64,000 nt of DNA from Phymorhynchus buccinoides (GCA_017654935.2 CM065699.1:4061726-4125725), one strand, 5' to 3'. Numbered from the stretch's first letter, positions 1 to 13,205 are shown. Made by a program: numbers and translations. The notes: generated from the letters alone by a model not told the origin.

Positions 1-2560
1 ACAGAGACCCTAGGGAGATAGGGACAGACAGACAGAAACAGAGACCCTAGGGAGATAGGGACAGACAGACAGAAACAGAGACCCTAGGGAAGTAGGGACA
101 GACAGACAGAAACAGAGACCCTAGGGAGATAGGGACAGACAGACAGAAACAAAGACCCTAGGGAGGTAGGGTCAGAAACAGAGACCCTAGGGAGATAGGG
201 ACAGACCGACAGAAACAGAGACCCTAGGGAGATAGGGACAGACAGACAGAAACAAAGACCCTAGGGAGGTAGGGTCAGACCGACAGACCCTAGGGAGATA
301 GGGACAGACCGACAGAAACAGACCCTAGGGAGGTAGGGTCAGAAACAGACAGAAACAGACCCTAGGGAGGTAGGGTCAGAAACAGAGACCCTAGGGAGAT
401 AGGGACAGACCGACAGAGACCCTAGGGAGGTAGGGACAGACCGACAGAGACCCTAGGGAGATAGGGACAGACCGACAGAGACCCTAGGGAGGTAGGGACA
501 GACCGACAGAAACAGATACCCTAGGGAGGTAGGGTCAGAAACAAAGACCCTAGGGAGGTAGGGTCAGAAACAGAGACCCTAGGGAGATAGGGACAGACCG
601 ACAGAGACCCTAGGGAGGTAGGGACAGACCGACAGAAACAGAGACCCTAGGGAGGTAGGGTCAGAAACAGAGACCCTAGGGAGATAGGGACAGACAGACA
701 GAAACCCTAGGGAGATAGGGACAGACCGACAGAGACCCTAGGGAGGTAGGGACAGACCGACAGAAACAGATACCCTAGGGAGATAGGGACAGAGCGACAG
801 AGACCCTAGGGAGGTAGGGACAGACCGACAGAAACAGATACCCTAGGGAGGTAGGGTCAGAAACAAAGACCCTAGGGAGGTAGGGTCAGAAACAGAGACC
901 CTAGGGAGATAGGGACAGACCGACAGAGACCCTAGGGAGGTAGGGACAGACCGACAGAAACAGAGACCCTAGGGAGATAGGGACAGACCGACAGAGACCC
1001 TAGGGAGGTAGGGACAGACCGACAGAAACAGAGACCCTAGGGAGATAGGGACCGACCGACAGAGAACCTAGGGAGGTAGGGACAGACCGACAGAAACAGA
1101 GACCCTAGGGAGGTAGGGTCAGAAACAGAGACCCTACGGAGGTAGGGACAGACCGACAGAGACCCTAGGGAGGTAGGGACAGACCGACAGAAGCAGAGAC
1201 CCTAGGGAGGTAAGGGACAGACCGACAGAGACCCTAGGGAGATAGGGACAGACAGACAGAAACAGAGACCCTAGGGAGATAGGGACAGACAGACAGAAAC
1301 AGAGACCCTAGGGAGATAGGGACAGACAGACAGAAACAGAGACCCTAGGGAGATAGGGACAGACAGACAGAAACAGAGACCCTAGGGAAGTAGGGACAGA
1401 CAGACAGAAACAGAGACCCTAGGGAGATAGGGACAGACAGACAGAAACAAAGACCCTAGGGAGGTAGGGTCAGAAACAGAGACCCTAGGGAGATAGGGAC
1501 AGACCGACAGAAACAGAGACCCTAGGGAGATAGGGACAGACAGACAGAAACAAAGACCCTAGGGAGGTAGGGTCAGAAACAGACCCTAGGGAGATAGGGA
1601 CAGACCGACAGAAACAGACCCTAGGGAGGTAGGGTCAGAAACAGAGACCCTAGGGAGATAGGGACAGACCGACAGAGACCCTAGGGAGGTAGGGACAGAC
1701 CAACAGAGACCCTAGGGAGATAGGGACAGACCGACAGAGACCCTAGGGAGGTAGGGACAGACCGACAGAAACAGATACCCTAGGGAGGTAGGGTCAGAAA
1801 CAAAGACCCTAGGGAGGTAGGGTCAGAAACAGAGACCCTAGGGAGATAGGGACAGACCGACAGAGACCCTAGGGAGGTAGGGACAGACCGACAGAAACAG
1901 AGACCCTAGGGAGGTAGGGTCAGAAACAGAGACACTAGGGAGATAGGGACAGACCGACAGAAACCCTAGGGAGATAGGGACAGACCGACAGAGACCCTAG
2001 GGAGGTAGGGACAGACCGACAGAAACAGATACCCTAGGGAGATAGGGACAGAGCGACAGAGACCCTAGGGAGGTAGGGACAGACCGACAGAAACAGATAC
2101 CCTAGGGAGGTAGGGTCAGAAACAAAGACCCTAGGGAGGTAGGGTCAGAAACAGAGACCCTAGGGAGATAGGGACAGACCGACAGAGACCCTAGGGAGGT
2201 AGGGACAGACCGACAGAAACAGAGACCCTAGGGAGATAGGGACAGACCGACAGAGACCCTAGGGAGGTAGGGACAGACCGACAGAAACAGAGACCCTAGG
2301 GAGATAGGGACCGACCGACAGAGAACCTAGGGAGGTAGGGACAGACCGACAGAAACAGAGACCCTAGGGAGGTAGGGTCAGAAACAGAGACCCTACGGAG
2401 GTAGGGACAGACCGACAGAGACCCTAGGGAGGTAGGGACAGACCGACAGAAACAGAGACCCTAGGGAGGTAGTGTCAGAAACAGAGACCCTAGGGAGATA
2501 GGGACAGACCGACAGAAACCCTAGGGAGATAGGGACACCGCAGACCGACAGAAACAGAGA
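1..2560. repeat. Minisatellite with higher-order structure (CCTAGGGAG-type)
   Basis: Tandem units of roughly 25-40 bp built on a core read as agaccctagggagatagg followed by acagaccgacagaaac. Variants differ at gagat/gaggt/gaagt and acaga/tcaga. Rare variants recur far apart: the gaagt variant near 90 returns near 1388, and the gagaaccta variant at 1062 returns at 2321. The array is therefore two copies of a higher-order unit of about 1.26-1.30 kb. The left edge continues beyond the window. No coding potential. Confidence 0.95.
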
Positions 2561-2639
2561 CCCTAGAGAGATAGGGTCTGAACACGAAAGTATTTCAACT
2601 AAAAAAAACAGACAACAAAAAAACCGAGACACTTCGCGC

Positions 2640-2935
2640 ACGTTAAGGAATCCACCAGCAAACAGAGTTTATTGGTCAAAAGGTAAGCCCCCCCCCCTCC
2701 CCCTCGTGGGGTTACCGGGGGGTCTTTTGTATAAATAGTTCCCCCGCCTTCTAGAAGTTCTGTCACTCTCTGTCTCTCTCTTTGACTCTGCCTTTTCCCT
2801 TTGCTTACTGTCATCTGCTATCTGTCTGCCTTACCGATCCATTCTCCTGCCTTTAAAAAAACACAAAAACCACTTCCCAAAAGATTTCTTCCAGCCGAAG
2901 TCGGACATGCTGGGCCTAATAATTATTTCTTAGTT
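2640..2935 (+). repeat. Dispersed repeat family D, copy 1
   Basis: Non-coding segment with C-rich tract, tttgactctgccttttccc, a ctgtcatct block, gtctgcctta and a terminal gggcctaa motif. The same ordered blocks occur at 39630-39890 and 45415-45830 (plus) and at 9440-9690 and 51470-51600 (minus), so this is an interspersed element of unknown class. Confidence 0.7.
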
Positions 2936-2956
2936 AATTGAAAAATGAGAGAAAAA

Positions 2957-4177
2957 TTAACGTCTGAAAGTAAGCATGTTCAGAGCGGACCATGCTCCCA
3001 TTCTGCGACGCCCAGTCAAGCCTTCGTTCGGCATCTCAACATCGTTGCCCCGTCTGTCCGCAAGTACGCGCACTCGAGACCAATTCAGGTCAAAGTACCT
3101 CAGGGAACGCGAGAAATGTTCTTTCAGGTGATCTCGAACTCCCCGAATTTCAGCCTTCAGGTGCCAGCTAATCTCAAAAAAAGGTCTGTCCACTGAGCGG
3201 ATGGTCAGTTCGTCCACAGGCATCTCTGGCACCAGAAGGCGGCAGATGTCCCCCAGGGGGAAGTAGCCTCCCACCATGGACACCCTGACCCGCAGTTGAG
3301 GGCAATTGGTGCAAGCCGCTCTCCACCCCAACGTCGTCGCCATCCGACCGCTCTCAACCTCGTTCAGCTCGTTATCGGTGATGCTGAGGTCGATAACTCT
3401 GAGAGTTCTGCGGTTGTTGCGTGTGAGGCAGCTCAGCGCGTCCTGGCTGAGGTAGGTCATGTTCAGCCCCAGCTCACGCAGAGCGGTGAACTTGGCCATC
3501 TCTTCCAGGAAAGGGGGGAAGCTCAGCATGTTCGCCTGGGTGGTGAAGAGGTTCTGGAGGTCGACAGTGGAGAGGCGGTTGTTGATCCGTGTTCTGGAGG
3601 AGGCGCCGGGTCTGCAGCGGGGAACGTGATGGAGGGCTCTGAGCACCCGCAGCCCGCACTCCCTGCTCAGGCAGCACTCTGTCAGCTTCACACGCTCCAG
3701 CCACCTTTGGCGCCGGAGGAAGGCGCTCAAGGCCTTGACCAGCGTTGGCCGGGCCTGCCCATCAAAGTCGAAGAAACGAACGTCGAAGCTGAAGGACCTC
3801 AGCCTCATTCCTCGCGCTCTGGCGTTCATCACGTTTAACACGGCTTCCGGAGAGATGGTTATTTTCGGATCATCCTCGTCCAACTCCGCAGTGACCTCGA
3901 GGTTTCGCAGGTGGGATCCCTGGGTTCGCATATAACTGGCAGCGCAGGTCGCTTCTTGGGCCTCGTCCAAACCTCCGAACGTGAAGGATTTTCGCCTCCA
4001 CAGCTGAGGCATTTGGAACACGGCGTTCCAGCTGCGGCAGACCTGACGGGCGGCGTAACGATCCCTTTCATGGAGGTGCTGGAACACCAGAAGGATCACC
4101 TCGGGAGGCATCAACGTCCAGGGGGGCTGTTCTCCACCCGGGAACCTTTCCTGAGCGGCAGCTGCTCGTTCCGCCAT
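2957..4177 (-). CDS. F-box protein, FBXO39/FBXO33-like, intronless
   Basis: An uninterrupted frame of 406 codons from the preferred Met at 4177. An in-frame Met at 4222 would add 15 residues, mostly hydrophobic. I prefer the downstream start because the following MAERAAAAQER is a more usual cytosolic N-terminus. Residues ~20-65 form an F-box: WTLMPPEVILLVFQHL, then HERDRYAARQVCRSWN, then LWRRKSFTF. The remainder has leucine-spaced stretches (LRNLEV, LSTVDLQNL, LRELGLNM, LRVIDLS) consistent with LRR-like repeats, as in FBXO39-type proteins. Known role of the family: the F-box binds SKP1 in SCF ubiquitin ligases and the C-terminal part recruits substrate. The substrate is unknown here. A single-exon frame could mean a retrocopy or the last exon of a longer gene; no upstream exon was recognised. 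The minisatellite ends about 400 bp from its 3' end. Confidence 0.78.
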   Translation of the reverse strand: MAERAAAAQERFPGGEQPPWTLMPPEVILLVFQHLHERDRYAARQVCRSWNAVFQMPQLWRRKSFTFGGLDEAQEATCAASYMRTQGSHLRNLEVTAELDEDDPKITISPEAVLNVMNARARGMRLRSFSFDVRFFDFDGQARPTLVKALSAFLRRQRWLERVKLTECCLSRECGLRVLRALHHVPRCRPGASSRTRINNRLSTVDLQNLFTTQANMLSFPPFLEEMAKFTALRELGLNMTYLSQDALSCLTRNNRRTLRVIDLSITDNELNEVESGRMATTLGWRAACTNCPQLRVRVSMVGGYFPLGDICRLLVPEMPVDELTIRSVDRPFFEISWHLKAEIRGVRDHLKEHFSRSLRYFDLNWSRVRVLADRRGNDVEMPNEGLTGRRRMGAWSALNMLTFRR

Positions 4178-4230
4178 AACGATCAAATTGATGATGGTGG
4201 ATGGGAAGAGAAAGAAGAACAAGAACGATG

Positions 4231-4794
4231 ACGATCCAGTGCTGTCATGTTGGACCCATTGATGCTCGTCACACGACTTTTCAGATTCAATGACGTCATG
4301 TTCAGCTCACAGAATTGGCGTCATGGATTGCCATGACACGTTTTTGCATGTTACGTACAAGTTTAAGGTAACTTGACATTTTATTGGCTTTTGTCACAAA
4401 TAAAAAGCAGCATCACGACTCAAAGCAGCTGTTCCAGGAGTATTAAGTTTAGTTTATCGCGGCTTGTTTTTTGTCCTTTGCCCTATTTTTAGTGGAGTTT
4501 GAAACAATCCAATCCAATCTTTCTTCTTCTTTTTTTAAAAACTCGCCAATAATTTTATAATAAGCCTAAATATGAAACTCTACATTTGAAATCTTAAAAT
4601 CTACTTTAATTTTATATCAATTTGATTGAAATTTCGCTTTTTCATAAATATAGGCCTACGTTTAACACGCATTGATAACCTGTCATGGAGTATCTGAAGC
4701 ATTTCTTTTAGATGACAACAATATGCTTTTAGTTTAATGCACTTTCATTCCACAACCTTCTACCTGAGTATGTCAACGATGACATAAATAAGTC
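4231..4794. other. AT-rich non-coding stretch upstream of the F-box gene
   Basis: Contains short AT-rich sequence and no recognisable repeat or exon. It would include the promoter of the F-box gene if that gene is intronless. I cannot identify a TATA or initiator with confidence. Confidence 0.4.
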
Positions 4795-4800
4795 TGTTCT

Positions 4801-4806
4801 AGGTCA

Positions 4807-4894
<88 letters not shown>
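4801..4894. repeat. (GA)n microsatellite
   Basis: About 47 uninterrupted GA dinucleotides, directly abutting a LINE 3' fragment at 4895. Confidence 0.97.
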
Positions 4895-5418
<524 letters not shown>

Positions 5419-5593
5419 TAACAATTTTTTTTTTTTTTGGAGAGAGAGCGCCAAAGATAATGGATGGATTCATGCAGTGACTGGGAAACAGATGAGTTTT
5501 AGGGGTTGTTTGGGTGTGAGCTGTTCACTGGATTTTAAAGAACAGTGAAAATTATACATTTTCATATCAATATGCAGAGAACAAAGCATACTT

Positions 5594-5742
5594 TCACACA
5601 CACACACACACTACAACACACACACACACACTACAACACACACACCTACACTACAACACACACACACACACTACAACACACACACCTACACTACAACACA
5701 CACACACACTACAACACACACACCTACACTACAACACAGACA
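5594..5742. repeat. Compound (CA)n / CTACAACA repeat
   Basis: Alternating runs of acacacac separated by ctacaacac and cctacactacaac, six or more periods. Confidence 0.9.
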
Positions 5743-5884
5743 AAGCACCCCAAAGCTTTCCAACAATTTACTGATGCGTTTTATTTTCACCAGTGACTCA
5801 TTAGATAGACATATATATATATCATACAATAACAGCCAATCAAGGACAAAACAATCCCATTCTGCTGTCATTCACATTTCGTAC

Positions 5885-5998
5885 GTAACCATCATCTTCA
5901 TCTTCATCATCATCACTGTTATTATTATCATTGCCTTCACATCATCATCACCACCACCACCATCATTACAATCACATCATCATTATCACCATAATGTA
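5885..5998. repeat. Imperfect (ATC)n / (CAC)n tract
   Basis: Repeated atc/cat trinucleotides with interruptions. No gene seen between this tract and 6246. Confidence 0.8.
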
Positions 5999-6246
5999 AA
6001 TCTTGTAGTTTTCTTCATAATCGTGGGGATATAATCAATCACCTGTTACACAACTTTTATTGCAGCAGATATGAACTTGAATGTATGAATTCAAAACAAA
6101 CACAAAATGATAGTTTCTAACGTACAAAATGCGACATTTTATTCCAGTTAAACCATTAACTGATGGAACATACTCACAGATAATTACATTGTCTACACAA
6201 GTCATCCAAATGAAGCGCGTCTTTCTCACTGCATAATGAATTTAAT

Positions 6247-6281
6247 CACAGAGAGACAGAGGCACAGAGAGAGAGACAGAG

Positions 6282-6371
<90 letters not shown>

Positions 6372-6390
6372 GCACAGAGAGAGAGAGAAC
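6247..6390. repeat. (GA)n with gacagaggcacaga variants
   Basis: Long GA run flanked on both sides by the same gacagaggcacagaga motif, so the flank was probably duplicated with the run. Confidence 0.95.
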
Positions 6391-6562
6391 GAAGAAATGA
6401 ACGAATGTCTTTTTATTGAGGGAAAGCACAATAAGCAGCTTTTTTCCATCCAGCCCTCTGAACAAAAAGAAAAGAAACTTAAAAAATACAAATAAAAAAA
6501 AGACCTTGCAAAATACAAGAAAAAACAACCACCTTAAATCAAGGTCGTAAACGGACACACCG

Positions 6563-6564
<2 letters not shown>

Positions 6565-6645
<81 letters not shown>
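6565..6645. repeat. (GA)n microsatellite
   Basis: About 40 GA units. Confidence 0.97.
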
Positions 6646-6648
<3 letters not shown>

Positions 6649-7064
6649 GGGAAAATTATCAATGTCTTCTATTGTTCTTACATAATTATGTTTATATTTC
6701 TTTTTTTTGTAGACCGTTATCACTGTGTTAGTGTGTATTCCTGCTCATGCGATTGTTGCATTAAAAATACAAACAAGTTATCACCCACACTATGTAGAGA
6801 GCATCAAGAAAAACAAACTAAAGACATTTCCAAGCTTACACACTAGGAATATGAAGATTGCGAAGAGACTGCAAAATATTATATGTACGAAGAATATTGC
6901 ACCTTTTCAATATTTTTCAGTCATACTCTGGTAAAAAACCCACACACCCCCAACAACAAAACAAAAGCACAACCACCATAATCAACAACAAGAACAACAC
7001 TCTCAAACAACAAAGTTGCCTACTCAATTAAAGTGCACATACAACAAAGCAAAAATCCAATGAA

Positions 7065-7256
7065 ATATTACCGCATATTTTGGACTATAAGGCGATACTA
7101 TTTTTCCCAGACTGAGACCCCTGCGCCTTATAATGTGACTGATGAAATAGTAAGAAACTATAAAGCATAATAACAAAATCTGAATAATGTGTAAAACTTT
7201 GGGGGTGCGCCTTATAATGAGGTGCGCCTTGTAGTCTGCAACATACGGTACACGAT
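7065..7256. mobile_element. Palindromic MITE, family E, copy 1
   Basis: Begins near taccgcatattttggacta and ends near gtctgcaacatacggta, an imperfect terminal inverted repeat. The interior has repeated gcgccttataatg blocks. Further copies lie at 43960-44112, 44515-44690, 44695-45095 and 45538-45712. Non-autonomous, no ORF. Confidence 0.75.
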
Positions 7257-7317
7257 AAACTGTACTAGTAGAATAATTATCACATTTTGGAAGGGGATTT
7301 ATTTATTTTATTTTTAC

Positions 7318-8335
7318 ATTGCTCAGTCCTGTTAACAGCAATGGTTTTCTCAGGACTGTCACCACAGTAAACATCAAACACGTCAATAACATCCTACATG
7401 TATTGACATTGTTTATAGTCCCGTTAACAGCAATGGTCTCCTCAGGACTGTCACCACAGTAAACATCAATAACATCCTACATGTATTGACATTGTTTATA
7501 GTCCCGTTAACAGCAATGGTTTTCTCAGGACTGTCACCACAGTAAACATCAAACACGTCAATAACATCCTACATGTATTGACATTGTTTATAGTCCCGTT
7601 AACAGCAATGGTCTCCTCAGGACTGTCACCACAGTAAACATCAATAACATCCTACATGTATTGACATTGTTTATAGTCCCGTCAACAGCAATGGTTTTCT
7701 CAGGACTGTCACCACAGTAAACATCAAACACGTCAATAACATCCTACATGTATTGACATTGTTTATAGTCCCGTTAACAGCAATGGTCTCCTCAGGACTG
7801 TCACCACAGTAAACATCAATAACATCCTACATGTATTGACATTGTTTATTGTCCTGTCAACAGCAATGGTCTCCTCAGGACTGTCACCACAGTAAACATC
7901 AATAACATCCTACATGTATTGACATTGTTTATTGTCCTGTCAACAGCAATGGTCTCCTCAGGACTGTCACCACAGTAAACATCAACAACATCCTACATGT
8001 ATTGACATTGTTTATTGTCCTGTCAACAGCAATGGTCTCCTCAGGACTGTCACCACAGTAAACATCAATAACATCCTACATGTATTGACAGTGTTTATTG
8101 TCCTGTCAACAGCAATGGTCTTCTCAGGACTGTCACCACAGTAAACATCAATAACACCCTACATGTATTGACAGTGTTTACAGTCCTGTCAACAGCAATG
8201 GTCTTCTCAGGACTGTCACCACAGTAAACATCAATAACATCCTACATGTATTGACATTGTTTACAGTCCTGTCAACAGCAATGGTCTTCTCAGGACTGTC
8301 ACCACAGTAAACATCAACAACACCCTACATGTATT
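7318..8335. repeat. Minisatellite, 83-95 bp unit, about 12 copies
   Basis: Unit contains cagcaatggtctcctcagg, actgtcaccacagtaaacat and a cctacatgtattgaca block. The first copies alternate between a long form with aaacacgtcaa and a short form; the later ones are 83 bp. No coding interpretation. Confidence 0.95.
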
Positions 8336-8397
8336 TACTTTACAAACAAACAACCTGAAAACATGACAAAAATATCAAACAATTTATAACATGACAC

Positions 8398-8515
8398 CTC
8401 CATCATTGTACCCTATAGCCCATAAATCTAGACAGTGCTGGAAACGTTTCATGACATGACACCTTCATCATTGTACCCTACAGCCCATACATCTAGACAG
8501 CGCTGGAAACGTCAA
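8398..8515. repeat. Two-copy tandem duplication, about 70 bp
   Basis: catcattgtaccctatagcc followed by cataaatctagacagtgctg is repeated once with small changes. Confidence 0.85.
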
Positions 8516-8734
8516 TCCATTCCGCTTTACTTATCGGATCAAGGTTACAAAAACAGTTAAAAAAAAAGGACAACAAACACATACTAGTAATCAAAAATAC
8601 ATTAAAAAGGCCATACAGGCAAATATGCACTGCAGAATGGACAACGGGTGCCCACTCAAGCGCGTAAGGTCTCATGCTTAGACACCAGTGAACAACAAAA
8701 AAGCTGGCATGTCATAAATTGTAAAAAGGAGAAA

Positions 8735-9590
8735 TGTGTGTTTTATAGAAAAAAGGCAGGAGAACGGACCAATAAGGGAGAAACGATAGAAGATGACAGA
8801 AAGCAGGGAGAAATGTGTGTTTTATAGAAACAAGGCAGAACGGACCAATAAGGGAGAAACGATAGAAGATGACAGAAAGCAGGGAGAAATGTGTGTTTTA
8901 TAGAAACAAGGCAGGAGAACGGACCAATAAGGGAGAAACGATAGAAGATGACAGAAAGCAGGGAGAAATGTGTGTTTTATAGAAACAAGGCAGGAGAACG
9001 GACCAATAAGGGAGAAACGATAGAAGATGACAGAAAGCAGGGAGAAATGTGTGTTTTATAGAAAAAAGGCAGGAGAACGGACCAATAAGGGAGAAACGAT
9101 AGAAGATGACAGAAAGCAGGGAGAAATGTGTGTTTTATAGAAAAAAGGCAGGAGAACGGACCAATAAGGGAGAAACGATAGAAGATGACAGAAAGCAGGG
9201 AGAAATGTGTGTTTTATAGAAAAAAGGCAGGAGAACGGACCAATAAGGGAGAAACGATAGAAGATGACAGAAAGCAGGGAGAAATGTGTGTTTTATAGAA
9301 AAAAGGCAGGAGAACGGACCAATAAGGGAGAAACGATAGAAGATGACAGAAAGCAGGGAGAAATGTGTGTTTTATAGAAAAAAGGCAGGAGAACGGACCA
9401 ATAAGGGAGAAACGATAGAAGATGACAGAAAGCAGGGAGAAATGTGTGTTTTATAGAAACAATGGCAGGAGAACGGACCAATAAGGGAGAAACGATAGAA
9501 GATGACAGAAAGCAGGGAGAAATGTCAGGAGAACGGACCAATAAGGGAGAAACGATAGAAGATGACAGAAAGCAAGGAGAAATGTCAGAC
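8735..9590. repeat. Minisatellite, 79 bp unit, about 11 copies, derived from family D
   Basis: Unit contains gagaacggaccaataaggg, agaaacgatagaagatgaca and gggagaaatgtgtgttttat. The first two blocks are the reverse complement of the family D segment (ccgatccattctcctgcc / ctgtcatctgctatc). The array runs directly into the family D copy at 9440-9690. Confidence 0.93.
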
Positions 9591-9690
9591 TCAAAGAGAG
9601 AGACATATTAGAGGAAGTTACAAGCACAGAACTTCCAGAAGGTGGGGGAACTATTTCTACAAAAGACTCCCCGGTATCCTCATGGGGAGG
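9440..9690 (-). repeat. Dispersed repeat family D, minus-strand copy
   Basis: Reverse complement of the 2640-2935 copy: gacagaaagcaaggagaaat, the gactcaaagagagaga block, ttccagaaggtgggggaac and the C-rich segment as ggtatcctcatggggaggg. Confidence 0.65.
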
Positions 9691-9865
9691 GACTCGCGGA
9701 TTGCGGGGACAACCAGCTCCCCGAATGGAGGCACAAGGCATCCACCCACTGCCAGTCTCCTCTCCCATCACTGCGAGGTGATTTTGGAAGAGGAAGAACA
9801 AAAATCAGAAAACAGTATTCTACCCTTAACATGAGTAAACTCAGGACCGAAAAGAATCAACACAG

Positions 9866-10700
9866 GAGTGGAATGCATGACCACAATCACTGCACCAACC
9901 AGCCAGAAAGAGCACAATGCATATCCACACACACCAGCAGCAACACAGGAGTGGAATGCATGACCACAATCACTGCACCCACCAGCCAGAAAGGGCACAA
10001 TGCATGTCCACACACACCAGCAGCAACACAGGAGTGGAATGCATGACCACAATCACTGCACCCACCAGCCAGAAAGGGCACAATGCATGTCCACACACAC
10101 CAGCAGCAACACAGGAGTGGAATGCATGACCACAATCACTGCAAGCACCAGCCAGAAAGAGCACAATGCATATCCACACACACCAGCAGCAACACAGGAG
10201 TGGAATGCATGACCACAATCACTGCACCCACCAGCCAGAAAGGGCACAATGCATATCCACACACACCAGCAGCAACACAGGAGTGGACTGCATGACCACA
10301 ATCACTGCACCCACCAGCCAGAAAGGGCACAATGCATATCCACACACACCAGCAGCAACACAGGAGTGGAATGCATGACCACAATCACTGCACCCACCAG
10401 CCAGAAAGAGCACAATGCATATCCACACACACCAGCAGCAACACAGGAGTGGAATGCATGACCACAATCACTGCACCCACCAGCCAGAAAGAGCACAATG
10501 CATATCCACACACACCAGCAGCAACACAGGAGTGGACTGCATGACCACAATCACTGCACCCACCAGCCAGAAAGGGCACAATGCATATCCACACACACCA
10601 GCAGCAACACAGGAGTGGAATGCATGACCACAATCACTGCATCCACCAGCCAGAAAGGGCACAATGCATATCCACACACACAAGCAGCAACAAAGCGCAT
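9866..10700. repeat. Minisatellite, 83 bp unit, 10 copies
   Basis: Unit contains aggagtggaatgcatgacca, caatcactgcacccaccag and ccagaaagggcacaatgca. Copies are nearly identical. Because 83 is not a multiple of 3, the overlapping 70-80 codon frames seen through it are repeat artefacts. Confidence 0.96.
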
Positions 10701-12850
10701 GCAGATGTGCACACACACACACTAATCACACCACATTCCTTCGGTCAATATTTTATGGAAAAGGTCTTGTGAGTCCGTATGTGTGCACTTTTTAATTAAT
10801 TTACATGCATATTTCTGTATGCAAGTAGTAAAATGTTATAGCATTTTTTCTGGTGTGTGTGTGTCAATAAATGCTCGTGCATATTTCCATGGATGCAACT
10901 GGAGAACATCTCAACACAGGCAAGGCAGGGGTCTTCCCCGGCTGCTATTTGCTTCTTCTCAACTGAAGAGCGATGTTGCTTGGAACGGAAACAAAATGAA
11001 CTTGGAATCACATTTTTTTTGTGGTCAAAATTTTGAAAATGAGGCACCACCTGGTTTTCAAATGTTCAAAAACAGGCGGTGCCTCGTATCCGAAGCAAGG
11101 TTGCATTCATGTATTTCTGTGTGAAGGGAAGATTTTTTTTTTTTATGCTTAAATTATTTCTCTAATTTATGTTTATGTACTAATGTGTTAATCCTCGTTT
11201 TTCTGCGTGTGATTGAGGATATAATGCCTGTATTTGATGTTTATATCATCTGTGTTAAGCCTACTGATGTACTGTATTAATGCCTGTATTTGATGGTTAT
11301 ATCATCTGTGTTATACCTACTGATGTACTGTATTAATGCTCGTATTTCCTGCAGCTTTTATGTATTACTTTATGTGGTGCTTATTTGTGTGGCTTATTTT
11401 AATCATTATGTAAAGCGCAAAGAGCTCCAGTTCAACTGAGAGTTGTTGCGCTATATAAAAAAATCATTATTATTATTACTATCTACCCCCAGTATTCCTA
11501 AACATAAATGGAAATTTTACATTTATTTTATATATTAAAAGAAACAATACCATCTCTCCTCCAACACTACCTCCCCACCCCCACCCCCCAGCACACACAC
11601 ACACACACACACAGTACATACAAAAAGCTTTCCTCTCTCACAATCTTTGCAAGGGGTTGAGGAGGAATATATCATCGACATACAACTGGATTTTAAACAT
11701 AGATAAATTGTGCATACAAGTAGTCTGCTGACACTGATAATGACACGACTTTCAACCACACACATTCATTTTGCCAAAGTATCACATGAAACACACAGGC
11801 CTCTGATAATCTGAAGGCACATGGTATCACACTGGATTAAGTACACACAGATGGGTCACATTGCATACAATTGTCAGAAATAATACAATAGTTATTTCAA
11901 GTTCAAAGTTCAAGTATACTTTAATATCTCCCAAAGAGAAATTCAGGTTAGGTGCAACAACATGACAGAGATACAACATAACTGAAAGAACATTAATCAA
12001 ACGTGTGAAACGCAATTATACCAACCAAATAATTATTAAAATTCATTACATCAACTTAGAAACGTGCACATTTAAAACACACACACACACAAACGCGCGC
12101 GCACACACATACACAGACAGACAATGAGAAAAGAGAGAGAGAGAGAGAGAGAATGCAAAAAATGCGAGTGATTTGACACATGCCCTTATGGCAAGGGGTG
12201 AACAATCGAAGGTTCCAATATCAAAGACAAATATGAGCAAACGCCACAAATATTTAAAACCAAGCCAACAAAATTGTTTTGAAACCTTTTTGACTAGGTA
12301 GCAATTAATAAACACAAAAACCTATTATGTTTAAATAGATATCAGACAAAATAAAAGTTAAACTCCCCCAAAAAACTTGAAACCAAAAAGAGTGACATTT
12401 CGACATTTATGTTATCTATCCTTCCGTTTCATATAAAACAAATATGTAATAAATTCAGAAACAATAATAGTGTTTTTTCATAGTTTTACCCTCTTCTTTT
12501 TAGGACCAAAATGCAATTAATGTAAAAAGAACAACACAAAACAAGGAATTTTCAAACGTTAAGTCACCTGCGTAAACCGGCAGTTGCATCATATGAGCAC
12601 CATCACAGCTTCTGAACTTCACAGAACTGCTGAGCACTTCCACAATTATCTAAAGAAAATCATGCTGCTCAGCTTAAAAAACCCCAAAACAACCCAGACT
12701 GGACATATTTTACTATTTTATTTGACATAATCTGTGAGACTAAATCTGTCACATTCCCTCTTATGCTGATTTCTTATCAGCTATAAGAGGGAAAACATGT
12801 GAAAAACATGATTTTGACACATGACGTGGCAGGTCAGGTAAATCGCTCTG
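10700..12850. other. Intergenic, no gene recognised
   Basis: AT-rich. Holds a LINE/SINE 3'-tail-like sequence at about 11395-11475 (gcgctatataaa followed by attattatt), a CA run at 11592-11614, and short GA and CA runs at 12079-12150. No exon-like sequence was supported on either strand. Confidence 0.5.
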
Positions 12851-13205
12851 CATTATGATTTGCTATTTCGTACTTTATAGTCGCAGAGTCGTTTCTGTGA
12901 AATTCGGGTTGCTCCCACCTGGAGAGCGCGTTGCAGCCAAAGGCGCGCCACCCATTTTTTTAAAATTTGCATGCGATTTTTGTGTGACTGATGAGGAAGG
13001 AAAGGGGGGGGGGGGAAATTTGACCAAATGACAACTTTTTTCGTTGCCACTGGGTTTAACGTGTGCTAAGTACATGGGCACACGGGACCTTGGTTTATCA
13101 TCTCATCCGAAAGATGAGGCCTAGTGCAGAGTAAGAGGAAAAATCCCCTGCACTCAGGTTTATTGTATACGAGGCGAAAACGTTACCTCTGTGCCACTCT
13201 ACACC
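12850..13205 (-). mobile_element. tRNA-derived SINE, family A, minus orientation
   Basis: Reverse complement of the copy at 48780-49150. Shares the cactctacacc head side, aaaaatcccctgcactcagg, ggtttatcatctcatccga, acccagtggcaa, the poly-C tract (read here as a G run at 13003-13016) and the terminal cgcagagtcgtttctgtgaa block. The box B region is degraded. Confidence 0.75.

Noticed and set aside
1..2560. Telomere-like repeat because of ccctaggg
   Set aside because: Units are 25-40 bp and not TTAGGG; the array is a minisatellite.
3296..3838. 180-codon plus-strand frame opposite the F-box gene
   Set aside because: Antisense shadow of a GC-rich coding sequence; no recognisable domain.
9866..10700. 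Possible CRISPR-like repeat-spacer array
   Set aside because: The whole 83 bp unit is repeated with no variable spacers, and the context is an animal genome.
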